A DNA stretch of 64,000 nt from NCBI RefSeq assembly GCF_003852705.1, contig NZ_REFA01000013.1:1-64000 (forward strand), read 5' to 3'. The number at the start of each line of letters is the position of its first letter. Within the stretch, counting starts at the first letter, position 1. Below the pieces are notes generated by a model. That model saw only the letters and a list, made by a program, of their open reading frames with translations. It was not told the origin of the DNA and ran no database searches. Made by a program: the position numbers and the translations under genes. Shown piece by piece: positions 35,924-44,919 of the stretch. The DNA comes from Amniculibacterium aquaticum (GTDB taxonomy: Bacteria; Bacteroidota; Bacteroidia; Flavobacteriales; Weeksellaceae).

Positions 35924-37003
35924 ATGATTGTTCAGAATTTATCCCTTATCCAATTCAAAAACCACAGCGAAAAACAATTTTCTTTCTCAGCAAAAATCAA
36001 TTGTTTTGTAGGAAATAACGGTGTTGGAAAAACCAACATCCTGGATGCCTTGTTTTATACTGCGATGGGCAAGAGTTTTTTGGGAAATTCGGATGTTCTA
36101 AACATCAAAAACAATGAAGATTTTTTCAGCATAGAAAGCAACATTCAGAACGATGATAAAATCGACAATCTGAAGGTTTTATATGCAAAAGAAGCTAAAA
36201 AAATCATTAAAAAAAACGATAAAACCTACGATAGAATAGCCGATCACATCGGATATTTGCCTTGTGTAACCATTTCTCCTTACGATGCCAACCTGATTTC
36301 GGACTCCGGAGAAAGCCGTAGGAAATTTCTGGATGCCATGATCTCCCAAACCGATCACGACTATCTTTACAGCCTGATCCAGTACCAAAAAACCATTATA
36401 CAACGGAATGCACTTCTCAAATATTTTGCTAAAAACAGAACATTCGATAGAGATTCTTTGGAAATCTACGACGAACCGATCACCAAATACGGAACGGTAA
36501 TTTTCGAGAAAAGATCCGAGTTTATAGAACAACTCAGTCCTATTGTTCGACTTTTTTACGAAACCATTTCTGGTGCTAAAGAAACGGTTGAGGTGCACTA
36601 CGAATCGCCACTTCAAAAAGGAGATTTCAGCCTTATTCTTCAAGAAAATTTGGAGAAAGACCGTCAACTTACTTACACCTCCAAAGGCGTACACAAAGAC
36701 GATTTGCTATTTTTAATGAACGGTGAACTCATCAAAAAAATGGGTTCGCAGGGACAACAAAAATCCTTTCTTATTGCGCTAAAATTGGCACAACTGAATA
36801 GGTTAAAACAACTCACCGGTAAAAACCCCATCCTCCTTCTTGACGATATTTTTGATAAACTGGACGACCTTCGTGTTTCTCAACTCATCTCTTTGATTAA
36901 TCACGAAAAATTTGGTCAGATGTTCATCACCGATACCCATAAAGAACGAACAGAAATCATTGTAAAACAAATCGATAACAACGCCAAAATTTTTGAGATT
37001 TAA
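35924..37003 (+). CDS. recF: DNA replication/repair protein RecF
   Basis: 359-residue SMC-like ATPase that, with RecOR, loads RecA at single-strand gaps. Walker A is GNNGVGKT (30-37), the ABC signature-like SQGQQKSFLIALKLAQL, and Walker B LLLDDIFDKLDD; the D-loop/His region QMFITDTHKERTE follows. The length is normal. In many genomes recF lies by dnaA/dnaN, but here it is downstream of a UbiA-like membrane protein gene, as often happens in Bacteroidota. Confidence 0.96.
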   Translation: MIVQNLSLIQFKNHSEKQFSFSAKINCFVGNNGVGKTNILDALFYTAMGKSFLGNSDVLNIKNNEDFFSIESNIQNDDKIDNLKVLYAKEAKKIIKKNDKTYDRIADHIGYLPCVTISPYDANLISDSGESRRKFLDAMISQTDHDYLYSLIQYQKTIIQRNALLKYFAKNRTFDRDSLEIYDEPITKYGTVIFEKRSEFIEQLSPIVRLFYETISGAKETVEVHYESPLQKGDFSLILQENLEKDRQLTYTSKGVHKDDLLFLMNGELIKKMGSQGQQKSFLIALKLAQLNRLKQLTGKNPILLLDDIFDKLDDLRVSQLISLINHEKFGQMFITDTHKERTEIIVKQIDNNAKIFEI

Positions 37004-37082
37004 TTTCAATTTCATTCATTAACCATTTCCCCCTCTTTTTCCTTCTGTAACAAACATCACTGTAAAATAGATTTTGTCAATA

Positions 37083-37090
37083 TAATTTTG
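37083..37090 (+). promoter_or_regulatory. -7 box for the RND efflux operon
   Basis: TAATTTTG matches TAnnTTTG and lies 17 bases before the ATG of the TolC gene at 37108. The -33 region is not obvious. Confidence 0.5.
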
Positions 37091-37107
37091 CCATCAAATT
37101 AGACAAA

Positions 37108-38418
37108 ATGAAAAAACTATTGGTTTCTATTTTCAGTATCGTGTTTTCTACTGCTGTTTTTAGTCAGAATATTATTAGCATTTCCAAAGCCGAGTTGGAA
37201 AGCAAATCTCTGGACGAAAATCTTCAAGTAAAATTAGCAAAGGCTGAAATTAATCTTGCCCAATCCGAACTTTTAGGTTCCAGAGCTGCCTATTTACCAG
37301 ACATCAAAGCGTCTTATACCTTTACCCACACCAACAATCCGCTCATGGCTTTCGGATCCAAACTGAACCAGGAACGAATCTCCATGATGGATTTCAATCC
37401 CGATGATCTCAATAATCCTAAGGGAATTTCCAACTTCGCCACCAAGGTCGAAGTGCTACAACCCATTATCAACATGGATGCGATGTACCTAAAAAAAGCA
37501 GGAGAGGTAAAAGTTGAAGCCCTAAAAATGAAAGCCGAAAGAACCCACGAATATCTTTTGTTCGAACTGAAAAAAGCCTACGGAATGCTTCAACTGGCGT
37601 ATAAAATGGAGGAAACGCTGCAAAATGCCAAACAAACGACTTTGGAAAATAAAAAAGTGATCGACAATTATTTCAAAAACGGCATCATCCAAAAGTCCGA
37701 TGTTTTGTACATTGAGGTCCGACTGAGCGAGATCAACAGCCAACTTCAATTGGCAAATTCCAACATCAAAAATGCTTCCGATTATCTTTTTTTCTTACTG
37801 AACGAAGACAAATCCGGAAAAATCTTTAAACCCTCAGAAAATTTGGTGTACAACAATTCTTTTTTGTTAAATCCAACTTTGCTTAACGAAAACCGAAAAG
37901 ACATTCGGGCGTATCAAAAATCCCTTGAAGCCTACGATTGGATGGACAAAGCATCCAAATCCAAATTTTTGCCAAGGCTGAATGCGTTTGGATCTTTCGA
38001 AATGCACGATAGAAAAATCGCCAGCTTCGATGCCAACGGATATTTGGCAGGTCTTCAGCTTTCTTGGAATGTTTTTGATGGATTGAAAGCCAAAAGCGAA
38101 CAAGAAAAAATAAAATCTGAAAGAACAAAAGCAAAGCTGGAAATTGAACAATATACCAAACAAAGCCAACTGGAACTGAGCAAGGCTGAAAGACAAATTG
38201 CAGATGCCGACGATAAAGTAACTTTTACCCAACTCGCTTTAGAGCAAAGTGCCGAAGCCTACAGAATCCGCAAAAACCGCTACGACCAAGGTCTTGAAAA
38301 ATCGTCTGATTTGCTCACCGCAGAAACCCTGATGTCCCAAAAAGAATTGGAAATGCAACAGGCCATTTTCGAATACAACACAGCGGTGGATTATTATCAG
38401 TTTTTACAATCGAAGTAG
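37108..38418 (+). CDS. TolC-family outer-membrane efflux protein
   Basis: 436-residue outer-membrane factor with a signal peptide (about 1-19, ending VFSQN), and two OEP repeats rich in coiled-coil helices (about 25-220 and 230-435). Typical phrases include RAAYLPDIKASYTFTHTNNP and KNRYDQGLEKSSDLLTAETL. It would form the outer-membrane duct of the efflux system encoded by the two following genes. First gene of the locus; a 224-bp gap separates it from the adaptor gene. Confidence 0.93.
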   Translation: MKKLLVSIFSIVFSTAVFSQNIISISKAELESKSLDENLQVKLAKAEINLAQSELLGSRAAYLPDIKASYTFTHTNNPLMAFGSKLNQERISMMDFNPDDLNNPKGISNFATKVEVLQPIINMDAMYLKKAGEVKVEALKMKAERTHEYLLFELKKAYGMLQLAYKMEETLQNAKQTTLENKKVIDNYFKNGIIQKSDVLYIEVRLSEINSQLQLANSNIKNASDYLFFLLNEDKSGKIFKPSENLVYNNSFLLNPTLLNENRKDIRAYQKSLEAYDWMDKASKSKFLPRLNAFGSFEMHDRKIASFDANGYLAGLQLSWNVFDGLKAKSEQEKIKSERTKAKLEIEQYTKQSQLELSKAERQIADADDKVTFTQLALEQSAEAYRIRKNRYDQGLEKSSDLLTAETLMSQKELEMQQAIFEYNTAVDYYQFLQSK

Positions 38419-38642
38419 TTGATGGTTGATGGTTGATGGTTGTCGGATGAATAGCAAAGTAAAAGAAATATTATTTCCAAATAACCAAATAGTTACACAA
38501 ACTAAATTACTTTAAAGTTGAGATAGAAACTAACGATTGAACATAGATAAATTGTTCTATTTAAAACTGAAAAAGCTCCGGAGGAGCGACATCAAAAAAA
38601 TACAAAATCCAAAATTAAAATCCAAAATTTAAAATTTAACAA
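38419..38642. other. Intergenic region with short tandem repeat and hairpin
   Basis: Just after the TolC stop there is GATGGTT repeated three times (about 38420-38440). Further on, the palindromic GCTCCGGAGGAGC forms a short hairpin, followed by the near-repeat AAAATCCAAAATTAAAATCC. No gene or clear promoter was seen. Expression of the adaptor could be coupled to tolC or driven from an unrecognised promoter. Confidence 0.5.
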
Positions 38643-39731
38643 ATGAATAAATACATCATCACCAGCATTGCACTTGTCGTACTGCTACTGAGCAGCTGCT
38701 CCAAAGACGATGCAAAAAAATCGGTCAATAAAGAAGTACCCATCGAGGTATCGGTAAGCAGATCCGTGGAGTCCAACGAAAGTGGAAATACCACTGCCAG
38801 TGGAAAATTGGTAGCTAAAAATTCGGTTAATATTTCAACCCGAATGATGGGCTACATCACTTTTCTAAAAGCCGAAGTTGGGCAAAATGTTCGTGCCGGA
38901 CAAAATTTAGTCAGCATCAATTCAACGGATATTCAAGCCAAAGGCGGACAAGCCAACGCACAAATTGCACAGGCACAAGCGGCGTACAATTCGGCAAAAA
39001 AAGATTTTGAAAGATTTCAAAATTTATTCAAAAACCAATCGGCTTCGCAAAAAGAATTGGACGATATGCGTGCGCGATACGAAATGGCTTCGGCAGGTTT
39101 ACAAGCAGCTCAGCAAATGAAAAATGAGGTCAATGCCCAATACAAATACACCCATATTTCTGCTCCCATTTCCGGAACCATCACTGCAAAATATGCCGAA
39201 CAAGGTGACATGGCAAGTCCGGGAATGCCTATTTTGACCATAGAATCTCCATCCAATTTGCAGGTTCAGGTATTGGTTTCCGAGCAAAACATCAACCAAG
39301 TGAGTCAAGGAATGCCTGTAAAAGTATCTTTAAAATCCATCAACAAAACCGTTTCCGGTACCGTTTCCGAAGTGTCAAAATCGGCTGCCAATACGGGTGG
39401 ACAATTTATGGTAAAAGTGAATGTGCATCAAACGCAAGATCTTCTCCCGGGGATGTTTGCCCATGTAGAATTTCCATTTAAAAGTCACGGAAAAATAAAC
39501 CAAGATTTCCAAGAAACCCTTACCATACCAACATCTGCAGTGGTAGAGCAAGGACAACTAACAGGCGTTTATGTCATCAGTTCTCAAAACACAGCCCTAT
39601 TAAGATGGGTAAAATTAGGAAAAAATTTAGGCGACAAAGTAGAAGTTTTGGCCGGATTAAATTCCAAAGAACAGTACATCACCAATGCCAACGGAAGATT
39701 GTATAACGGAGCAAAAATAAGTGTAAAATAG
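38643..39731 (+). CDS. RND efflux periplasmic adaptor (MFP/HlyD family)
   Basis: 362-residue lipoprotein adaptor. Signal peptide with lipobox LLSSCSK (Cys about 19), a lipoyl-type half around 85-105 (VGQNVRAGQNLVSINSTDIQAK), an alpha-hairpin around 105-165 (QAQAAYNSAKKDFERFQNLF), second lipoyl half (ISAPISGTITAKYAEQGDMASPG) and beta-barrel. It joins the RND permease to the TolC duct. It lies between both partners on the same strand. Confidence 0.93.
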   Translation: MNKYIITSIALVVLLLSSCSKDDAKKSVNKEVPIEVSVSRSVESNESGNTTASGKLVAKNSVNISTRMMGYITFLKAEVGQNVRAGQNLVSINSTDIQAKGGQANAQIAQAQAAYNSAKKDFERFQNLFKNQSASQKELDDMRARYEMASAGLQAAQQMKNEVNAQYKYTHISAPISGTITAKYAEQGDMASPGMPILTIESPSNLQVQVLVSEQNINQVSQGMPVKVSLKSINKTVSGTVSEVSKSAANTGGQFMVKVNVHQTQDLLPGMFAHVEFPFKSHGKINQDFQETLTIPTSAVVEQGQLTGVYVISSQNTALLRWVKLGKNLGDKVEVLAGLNSKEQYITNANGRLYNGAKISVK

Positions 39732-39784
39732 TAATAAGTGATTGAGTTTTTGAGTAATTGGGTTTTTGAATATTTACTTCTATA

Positions 39785-39868
39785 CTTAATCTTAACCTTA
39801 ATCTTAACCTAAGCCTCAACCTAAGCCTCAACCTAAGCCTCAACCTTAACCTCAATCTTAACCTTAAC
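39785..39868 (+). repeat. 6-bp tandem repeat tract before the RND permease
   Basis: Fourteen consecutive hexamers of the form CTNAAY or CTAAGC fill 84 bp without a break. The order is CTTAAT and CTTAAC alternating, then CTAAGC/CTCAAC three times, then CTTAAC-rich units. It ends with ten A's immediately before the ATG at 39880. Such a tract is prone to slippage. Confidence 0.9.
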
Positions 39869-39879
39869 CTAAAAAAAAA

Positions 39880-42800
39880 ATGGAAAAAGGATTCGCAGGG
39901 CGTATTGCCGAGATGTTCATCAACTCCAAGCTGACCATACTTTTGATGGTTTCGTTGATGATCATCGGGGTGTACAGCTCCACATTAATACCCAGAGAAG
40001 AAGAACCCCAAATCATCATCCCCATGGCGGATGTCATGGTGGGATATCCCGGTGCTTCTCCCAAAGAAATAGAAAGCCGAGTGGTAAAGCCGTTGGAAAA
40101 AGTAATTTCCAACATCAAAGGTGTAGAGCACATCCACTCTATGGCAATGAACGGTCAAGCCATGATTATTGTACAATTTTTGGTGGGCGAAGATACCGAA
40201 CGCTCCTATGTTAAATTGTACGACGAACTGATGAAAAACCGAAACATCCTCCCAAAAGAGGTGATGGAACCGTTGGTGAAAACCCGTTCCATAGACGATG
40301 TTCCCATGTTGGGACTTACCCTTTGGAGCGAGAAACTCTCGGACGATGAACTGAGAAGCATCACGGAAGAAATATCTTCGGAAATAAAAAAAATAAAAGA
40401 TGTCTCGCTGACCAAAATTCTGGGTGGAAGAAACCGTCAGCTTCAAATTATTTTGGACAAAGATAAAATGGCCGAATTGCAAGTCGATCCTCTTTCGGTA
40501 ATGCAAATGGTACAGGCCAACAACGGAAGTTCTCAGTCAGGAAAATTTAATGCAAATGATACTGAATATCTGCTGACATCTGGTCAATTTTTACATTCTG
40601 CAGAAGATGTAGAGAATTTGGTTATCGGGACTTCTCAAAACATGCCGGTCTATCTAAAACAAGTGGCTCAGATAAAAGACGGCCCCGAAGATCCTATCAA
40701 TTATGTCAATTTTGGATACGGAAATGCTGTGGAAAAAGGCAATCAGTACAAATCCGAATATCCTGCTGTTACCCTTTCTATTTCTAAAGTGAAAGGCGCC
40801 GATGCCATGAAGATTTCAGAACAAATCTTGACCAAAGTAGATGAACTGAAAAAAAATATTATTCCGTCTGATGTGCATGTAGAAGTTACCCGAAATTATG
40901 GTGAAACCGCTTCGCATAAGGTTTCCGAATTGTTATTACATCTTGGTGTTGCCATTATTGCCGTTACGGTTTTGGTGATGTTTGCTATGGGTTGGCGCGG
41001 CGGATTGGTCGTATTTTTCTCCGTACCTCTAACTTTTGCTTTAACCTTGTTCAGCTATTATATTTTAGGATATACCTTGAATAGAATTACGCTTTTTGCT
41101 CTGGTTTTTGTGGTCGGAATTGTGGTGGACGACAGCATCATCATCGCTGAAAATATGCACAGGCATTTCCACATGAAAAAACTTCCCTTCAAACAGGCCG
41201 CCATTTATGCCATTAACGAAGTGGGTAACCCAACCATTTTGGCCACTTTCACCGTTATTGCAGCGATATTGCCAATGGCTTTCGTGAGCGGAATGATGGG
41301 ACCTTACATGAGTCCAATGCCGATTGGTGCATCCATCGCCATGTTGCTGTCCTTGTTTATCGCACTTACCGTTACGCCTTATCTTGGTTTTCACTTGCTT
41401 AAAGTAAAAGACAACGAAGCACTTAAGGAAGAAGAAGGTTTGGAAACCAGTAAAATTTATAAAATTTATAAAAAAATAGAACAACCGCTTTTGGATTCTG
41501 GTAAAAAAAGAAATACCATGATGCTCATAACGGTGGTACTTTTACTGATATCTGTTGGTGCTTTCTTTACCAAATGGGTAGCGGTTAAGATGCTTCCTTT
41601 CGACAATAAAAACGAAATACAAGTGGTGATTGATATGCCAGAAGGAACCACTTTGGAAAGAACCGGAGCTGTGGCACAAGACATCGCACAGTATCTAAAA
41701 ACCGTACCTGAAGTAGTCAATTATCAATCTTATGTAGGTTCTTCGGCACCAATTACCTTCAACGGATTGGTAAGACATTACGATATGCGAGGCAGTGGAA
41801 ATACCGCCGACATCCAAGTTAATCTTCTGAATAAAGACGATAGAACCGAACAAAGCCACGATGTTGCAAAGAAAATTAGACCTCAAATTCAGAAGATTGC
41901 AGAAAAATACAATGCCAATGTCAAAATTGTAGAAGTTCCACCCGGCCCACCGGTTTTATCGACCATCGTTGCCGAAATATACGGTCCCAACTACGACAAA
42001 CAGGTTGAAATTGCAGACAAAGTACAAAACATTCTGAAGAAAACCGATGATGTTGTGGATATCGATTGGATGGTAGAAGCACCTCAAACCGAATTCAAAG
42101 TCATTCCGGACAAGGAGAAAGCCATGCTGAACGGCGTTGCACCACAACAAATTGTGGGCAACCTCACCTATCTTACCGGGAAACATCCTATTGGAAATCT
42201 TTACGATGAAAAATCCAACGACCCTGTAGAAATGGTGATGAAATTGAAAAATGCCGACCAAACCAGCATACAAGAAGTGACCAATCTAAAAATAAAAGGC
42301 ACAGGCGGGATGGTTTCTGTAAGCGATGTTTCGAAAATTGAGAAAACGGAAATGGAAAAAACCATCTACAGAAAAGACCAAATGCCGGTGGTATATGTAC
42401 TTGCCGATATGGCAGGTGGATTGGAAAGCCCCGTCTATGCCATCCTTGGTATGGAAGAAAAATTAAAGAAAATAGAACTTCCTAAAGGTTATTCCCTAAA
42501 CGAAATCTACATGGGACAACCCAAAAATGAGGATAATTATACCGTAAAATGGGACGGAGAGTGGCAAATTACTTTAGAAGTTTTTAAAGATTTAGGGATT
42601 GCCTTTGCCGTGGTGATTATCATTATTTATATGCTGATTGTTGGTTGGTTCCAAGATTTTAAAACCCCAATTGTGATGATGGTTGCCATACCTCTTTCGC
42701 TCATCGGTATTGTCCTGGGACATTGGTTGTTGGGAGCTTTCTTTACCGCAACATCTTTCATCGGGATGATTGCTTTGGCAGGAATTATGGTAAGAAATTC

Positions 42801-43089
42801 GGTGCTGTTAATCGACTTTATCGAGATCAGACTGAAGGAAGGAATCCCTATAAAACAAGCGATTATAGAAGCCGGTGCGGTGCGTACAACTCCAATTTTG
42901 TTAACAACCGGTGCGGTTGTGATAGGAGCTGTAATCATCTTGTTCGACCCTATTTTCCAGGGCTTGGCGATATCTTTGGTATTCGGAGCGGTGGTTTCTA
43001 CCCTACTGACTTTGATTGTCGTTCCGTTGATTTACTACATCACCGAAAAGAAAAAATGGGAGAAAATCCAGAGAAAAAATTTGGATTGA
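39880..43089 (+). CDS. RND efflux transporter permease
   Basis: 1069-residue inner-membrane RND pump (AcrB-like, AcrB/AcrD/AcrF family). Twelve transmembrane helices in the usual 1+5 / 1+5 arrangement surround two large periplasmic loops. The proton relay is seen as Asp417-Asp418 in VVDDSIIIAEN; the basic relay position in TM10, Lys in AcrB, is Arg972 (MVRNSVLLIDF). The N-terminal STLIPREEEPQI differs from classical HAE-1 pumps and marks a less studied branch, so the substrate (drug, metal, organic acid) is open. Ten A's directly precede the ATG; no good Shine-Dalgarno is visible. Confidence 0.94.
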   Translation: MEKGFAGRIAEMFINSKLTILLMVSLMIIGVYSSTLIPREEEPQIIIPMADVMVGYPGASPKEIESRVVKPLEKVISNIKGVEHIHSMAMNGQAMIIVQFLVGEDTERSYVKLYDELMKNRNILPKEVMEPLVKTRSIDDVPMLGLTLWSEKLSDDELRSITEEISSEIKKIKDVSLTKILGGRNRQLQIILDKDKMAELQVDPLSVMQMVQANNGSSQSGKFNANDTEYLLTSGQFLHSAEDVENLVIGTSQNMPVYLKQVAQIKDGPEDPINYVNFGYGNAVEKGNQYKSEYPAVTLSISKVKGADAMKISEQILTKVDELKKNIIPSDVHVEVTRNYGETASHKVSELLLHLGVAIIAVTVLVMFAMGWRGGLVVFFSVPLTFALTLFSYYILGYTLNRITLFALVFVVGIVVDDSIIIAENMHRHFHMKKLPFKQAAIYAINEVGNPTILATFTVIAAILPMAFVSGMMGPYMSPMPIGASIAMLLSLFIALTVTPYLGFHLLKVKDNEALKEEEGLETSKIYKIYKKIEQPLLDSGKKRNTMMLITVVLLLISVGAFFTKWVAVKMLPFDNKNEIQVVIDMPEGTTLERTGAVAQDIAQYLKTVPEVVNYQSYVGSSAPITFNGLVRHYDMRGSGNTADIQVNLLNKDDRTEQSHDVAKKIRPQIQKIAEKYNANVKIVEVPPGPPVLSTIVAEIYGPNYDKQVEIADKVQNILKKTDDVVDIDWMVEAPQTEFKVIPDKEKAMLNGVAPQQIVGNLTYLTGKHPIGNLYDEKSNDPVEMVMKLKNADQTSIQEVTNLKIKGTGGMVSVSDVSKIEKTEMEKTIYRKDQMPVVYVLADMAGGLESPVYAILGMEEKLKKIELPKGYSLNEIYMGQPKNEDNYTVKWDGEWQITLEVFKDLGIAFAVVIIIIYMLIVGWFQDFKTPIVMMVAIPLSLIGIVLGHWLLGAFFTATSFIGMIALAGIMVRNSVLLIDFIEIRLKEGIPIKQAIIEAGAVRTTPILLTTGAVVIGAVIILFDPIFQGLAISLVFGAVVSTLLTLIVVPLIYYITEKKKWEKIQRKNLD

Positions 43090-43096
43090 GAATAAA

Positions 43097-43129
43097 AACT
43101 TTTCCAAAGTTTTGAACTTTGGAAAAGTT
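43097..43129. terminator. Perfect 15-bp hairpin after the RND permease
   Basis: AACTTTTCCAAAGTT and AACTTTGGAAAAGTT are exact inverted copies with a TTG loop. A short T-rich run follows. It may end or attenuate transcription before the PII-like gene. Confidence 0.7.
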
Positions 43130-43160
43130 CTTTAAAACATTGACATTTAAAATAAAAGAC

Positions 43161-43457
43161 ATGAAAATAATCCTCATCATAGCGGTTGAAGAATATGAAA
43201 AAGAGATAAAAAATATTCTAAAACATTCAAAAATTAAGGCTTTTACCATGCAAGAAGTTAAAGGCTATCAAAATCATAATAATTTGCAATCTTGGTTTAT
43301 TAGCGACGAAATATCGACAGATTCGGTGCAGTTTACCATAATATCAGACAAAGAATGTGCAGATGAGATTTTTTCTGAAGTAGAAAACTTCAACCTAAAA
43401 CAAGATATTCAAACAAAAATCCATTTGGTTTGTTGGGATATTGAAAAATCTATCTAA
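43161..43457 (+). CDS. PII-like (GlnB/DUF3240-like) small protein
   Basis: 98-residue soluble protein with a predicted ferredoxin-like beta-alpha-beta-beta-alpha-beta layout: KIILIIAVEEY, helix EKEIKNILKH, strand FTMQEVKGYQN, strand SVQFTIISD, helix ECADEIFSEVENF, strand KIHLVCWDI. The strand-turn VKGYQ is like the start of the PII T-loop. Small PII-like proteins occur beside RND pumps in other bacteria (for example DUF3240 with CusA-type pumps), so a regulatory or metal-sensing part in the efflux locus is inferred. The frame extends to 43119, but the ATG at 43161 starts the first strand. Family assignment is by pattern only. Confidence 0.6.
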   Translation: MKIILIIAVEEYEKEIKNILKHSKIKAFTMQEVKGYQNHNNLQSWFISDEISTDSVQFTIISDKECADEIFSEVENFNLKQDIQTKIHLVCWDIEKSI

Positions 43458-43482
43458 ACCCTTTATTTATCAAATTTTATTC

Positions 43483-43515
43483 AATCCTTCAAGGATTTAA
43501 AATCCTTGAAGGATT
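43483..43515. terminator. Double-palindrome hairpin before the YgaP-like gene
   Basis: AATCCTTCAAGGATTT and AAATCCTTGAAGGATT are a perfect 16-bp inverted repeat with a one-base spacer, and each arm is itself palindromic. No T run follows, so its role as terminator is uncertain. Confidence 0.5.
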
Positions 43516-43542
43516 ACAAATAATAAATTAGAATTCAAAATC

Positions 43543-43752
43543 ATGTACAACAGAATAGCACACGCATTTGCAGGAATACTCATCTTGTCCAGCATCTCAC
43601 TCACCTACGCCAGCGACAACAAAAATTGGCTTTGGATAACGGCTTTTGTAGGCGCCAATCTTTTACAAAACTCCATGTCCAATTGGTGTTTACTGCATCA
43701 AATTCTAAAAAAAATAGGAATAAAAAACACTGAAAGTAGCTGTAAAATTTAA
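43543..43752 (+). CDS. YgaP-like (DUF2892) small membrane protein, intact copy
   Basis: 69-residue protein with two membrane helices (about residues 7-24 and 30-46) and the C-terminal NWCLLHQILKKIGIK, matching the DUF2892 / YgaP transmembrane-domain pattern. It follows the efflux genes on the same strand and may belong with them. A second copy lacking a start codon lies at 45685-45891; the first 155 bp from the AGA codon agree at all but one position, after which the two diverge. Confidence 0.8.
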   Translation: MYNRIAHAFAGILILSSISLTYASDNKNWLWITAFVGANLLQNSMSNWCLLHQILKKIGIKNTESSCKI

Positions 43753-44183
43753 CCAAAAGCAAGAAATAAAAACCAAAATACATTTGGCAACCGTTAATTT
43801 AGAACATTCGATATTATAAATAATTTGAATTTATTAAAAACAAATACTATGTACAATAACCAAGTTTTCGTTTTGCCCGAAGGGTTAGAAATGAAATGAC
43901 CCTTCATCGAATCCATAAAAATAATAAGAATGAGGTAAAACCCTGTTGAAAGGAAGCAGCTACAGTCCGAAGATTAAGTTCAACAGACGGTTTTGTGAAA
44001 TGCAGAGTTTTGGCTCTTGCGTTGAAATTTTTGAGAAATTACTCGCAAAAAGCCATTTTCTTTTACTAATTTTTATATTTTAGCTAAAGTAAAATGTCTT
44101 TCTGCTTAGTATCGGGATTGTATAAGTGCTTAATAATCAAACTCCGCACTTCATAAAGCTGCAAACCAGTTAGCCACAATCAT
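43753..44183. other. Intergenic stretch of the accessory island
   Basis: About 430 bp without a full gene. It holds a 16-codon frame at 43850-43900 (MYNNQVFVLPEGLEMK) whose core recurs at 44870-44905, then AAAACCCTGTTGAAAGGAAGC (see 45532), an 8-bp inverted repeat CTGTTGAA / TTCAACAG, and TGCAAACCAGTTAGCCAC just before the barrel gene. Confidence 0.55.
43850..43900 (+). other. Short coding-like frame, repeat copy 1
   Basis: ATG TAC AAT AAC, then codons for QVFVLPEGLEMK and TGA. The 36-bp core 43861-43896 recurs at 44870-44905 with two differences, both synonymous (Leu TTG/TTA, Gly GGG/GGA). This suggests the repeat derives from, or still is, coding DNA. Whether a peptide is made is unknown. 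Confidence 0.45.
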
Positions 44184-44852
44184 ATGAAAACAAACGATTT
44201 ACAACGAATTTTAACAATTTTGATGATTATTTTTTCAGTAAATATTCCTGCACAGAATATCACAGAAAATAGATTTTTATTTGGAGCCGAAACTGGAATA
44301 AACATAAATCAGTCTGACTTTATAAATGACACTAAAAAGATTTCAGTTCAAGGAGGAATTTTAGTTGAATATATTTTGAATAAGAATTTTAGTGTAATGG
44401 GAAAATTAAAATATTATGAAAGCCAAATTATTTTTCCATATTCAAAAATAGTAGGCACCGGAATGTTATTTAATCAATATGAATTCTTCACTTGCAAATA
44501 CGATGGTATAATCATTAGTTTACCAATAACTGCTAATTACAATTTCAAAATATATCGAAGCCTTTCTGGAAGTTTAAGACTTGGAACTTCTATAAATTCT
44601 GAAATTTCAAACAAATATGATTATCCCGCTGAAGTGAAAAAAGATTATGGTAATTTTTTTATTAAAATAACTGGCGGAATAAATTTAAATTATAACACTG
44701 AAAAAATAATTTATTTTGTAGGTTTTGAGTCGTTGGCTGGTGCAAAAAGAGGTTCAATAACCGGAAAAGACTTTAATAATCACCAACAAACTCAAAACTA
44801 TGCAATGGAAAATTATTTGTTCAATATTGGAATGAAATTTAATCTAAAATAA
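44184..44852 (+). CDS. Outer-membrane beta-barrel protein, hypothetical
   Basis: 222-residue protein with a signal peptide (about 1-24, ending IPAQ) and a run of amphipathic strands ending IGMKFNLK, typical of an eight-stranded outer-membrane barrel. The gene has AT-rich codon use compared with the efflux genes and lies in the island between the two YgaP-like copies. No known function could be recognised. Confidence 0.75.
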   Translation: MKTNDLQRILTILMIIFSVNIPAQNITENRFLFGAETGININQSDFINDTKKISVQGGILVEYILNKNFSVMGKLKYYESQIIFPYSKIVGTGMLFNQYEFFTCKYDGIIISLPITANYNFKIYRSLSGSLRLGTSINSEISNKYDYPAEVKKDYGNFFIKITGGINLNYNTEKIIYFVGFESLAGAKRGSITGKDFNNHQQTQNYAMENYLFNIGMKFNLK

Positions 44853-44869
44853 AGACTGCGGCTAATAAG

Positions 44870-44905
44870 CAAGTTTTCGTTTTACCCGAAGGATTAGAAA
44901 TGAAA
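44870..44905 (+). repeat. Coding-like intergenic repeat, copy 2
   Basis: 34 of 36 bases agree with 43861-43896. The same reading frame (QVFVLPEGLEMK, then NNITL and TGA) ends in a TGA that overlaps the ATG of the next gene as ATGA, an arrangement that would allow translational coupling. The frame has no in-frame ATG upstream of its Met codon at 44900. Confidence 0.6.
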
Positions 44906-44919
44906 AATAATATAACCCT

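Noticed and set aside
39785-39868. Hexamer tract as telomere-like or CRISPR-like element
   Set aside because: The 6-bp units resemble telomeric repeats by chance; the tract is internal, 84 bp long and has no spacers, so a simple-sequence repeat is the better explanation.
43483-43515. Double palindrome as insertion-sequence terminus
   Set aside because: No transposase or second matching end was found in the window; a hairpin is sufficient to explain it.
43938-44184. Integron attC-like site near TTCAAC / GTTGAA and GTTAGCC
   Set aside because: The arms are in the opposite order to attC core sites (GTTRRRY should be on the right, RYYYAAC on the left), GTTAGCC does not match GTTRRRY, and no integrase is present.
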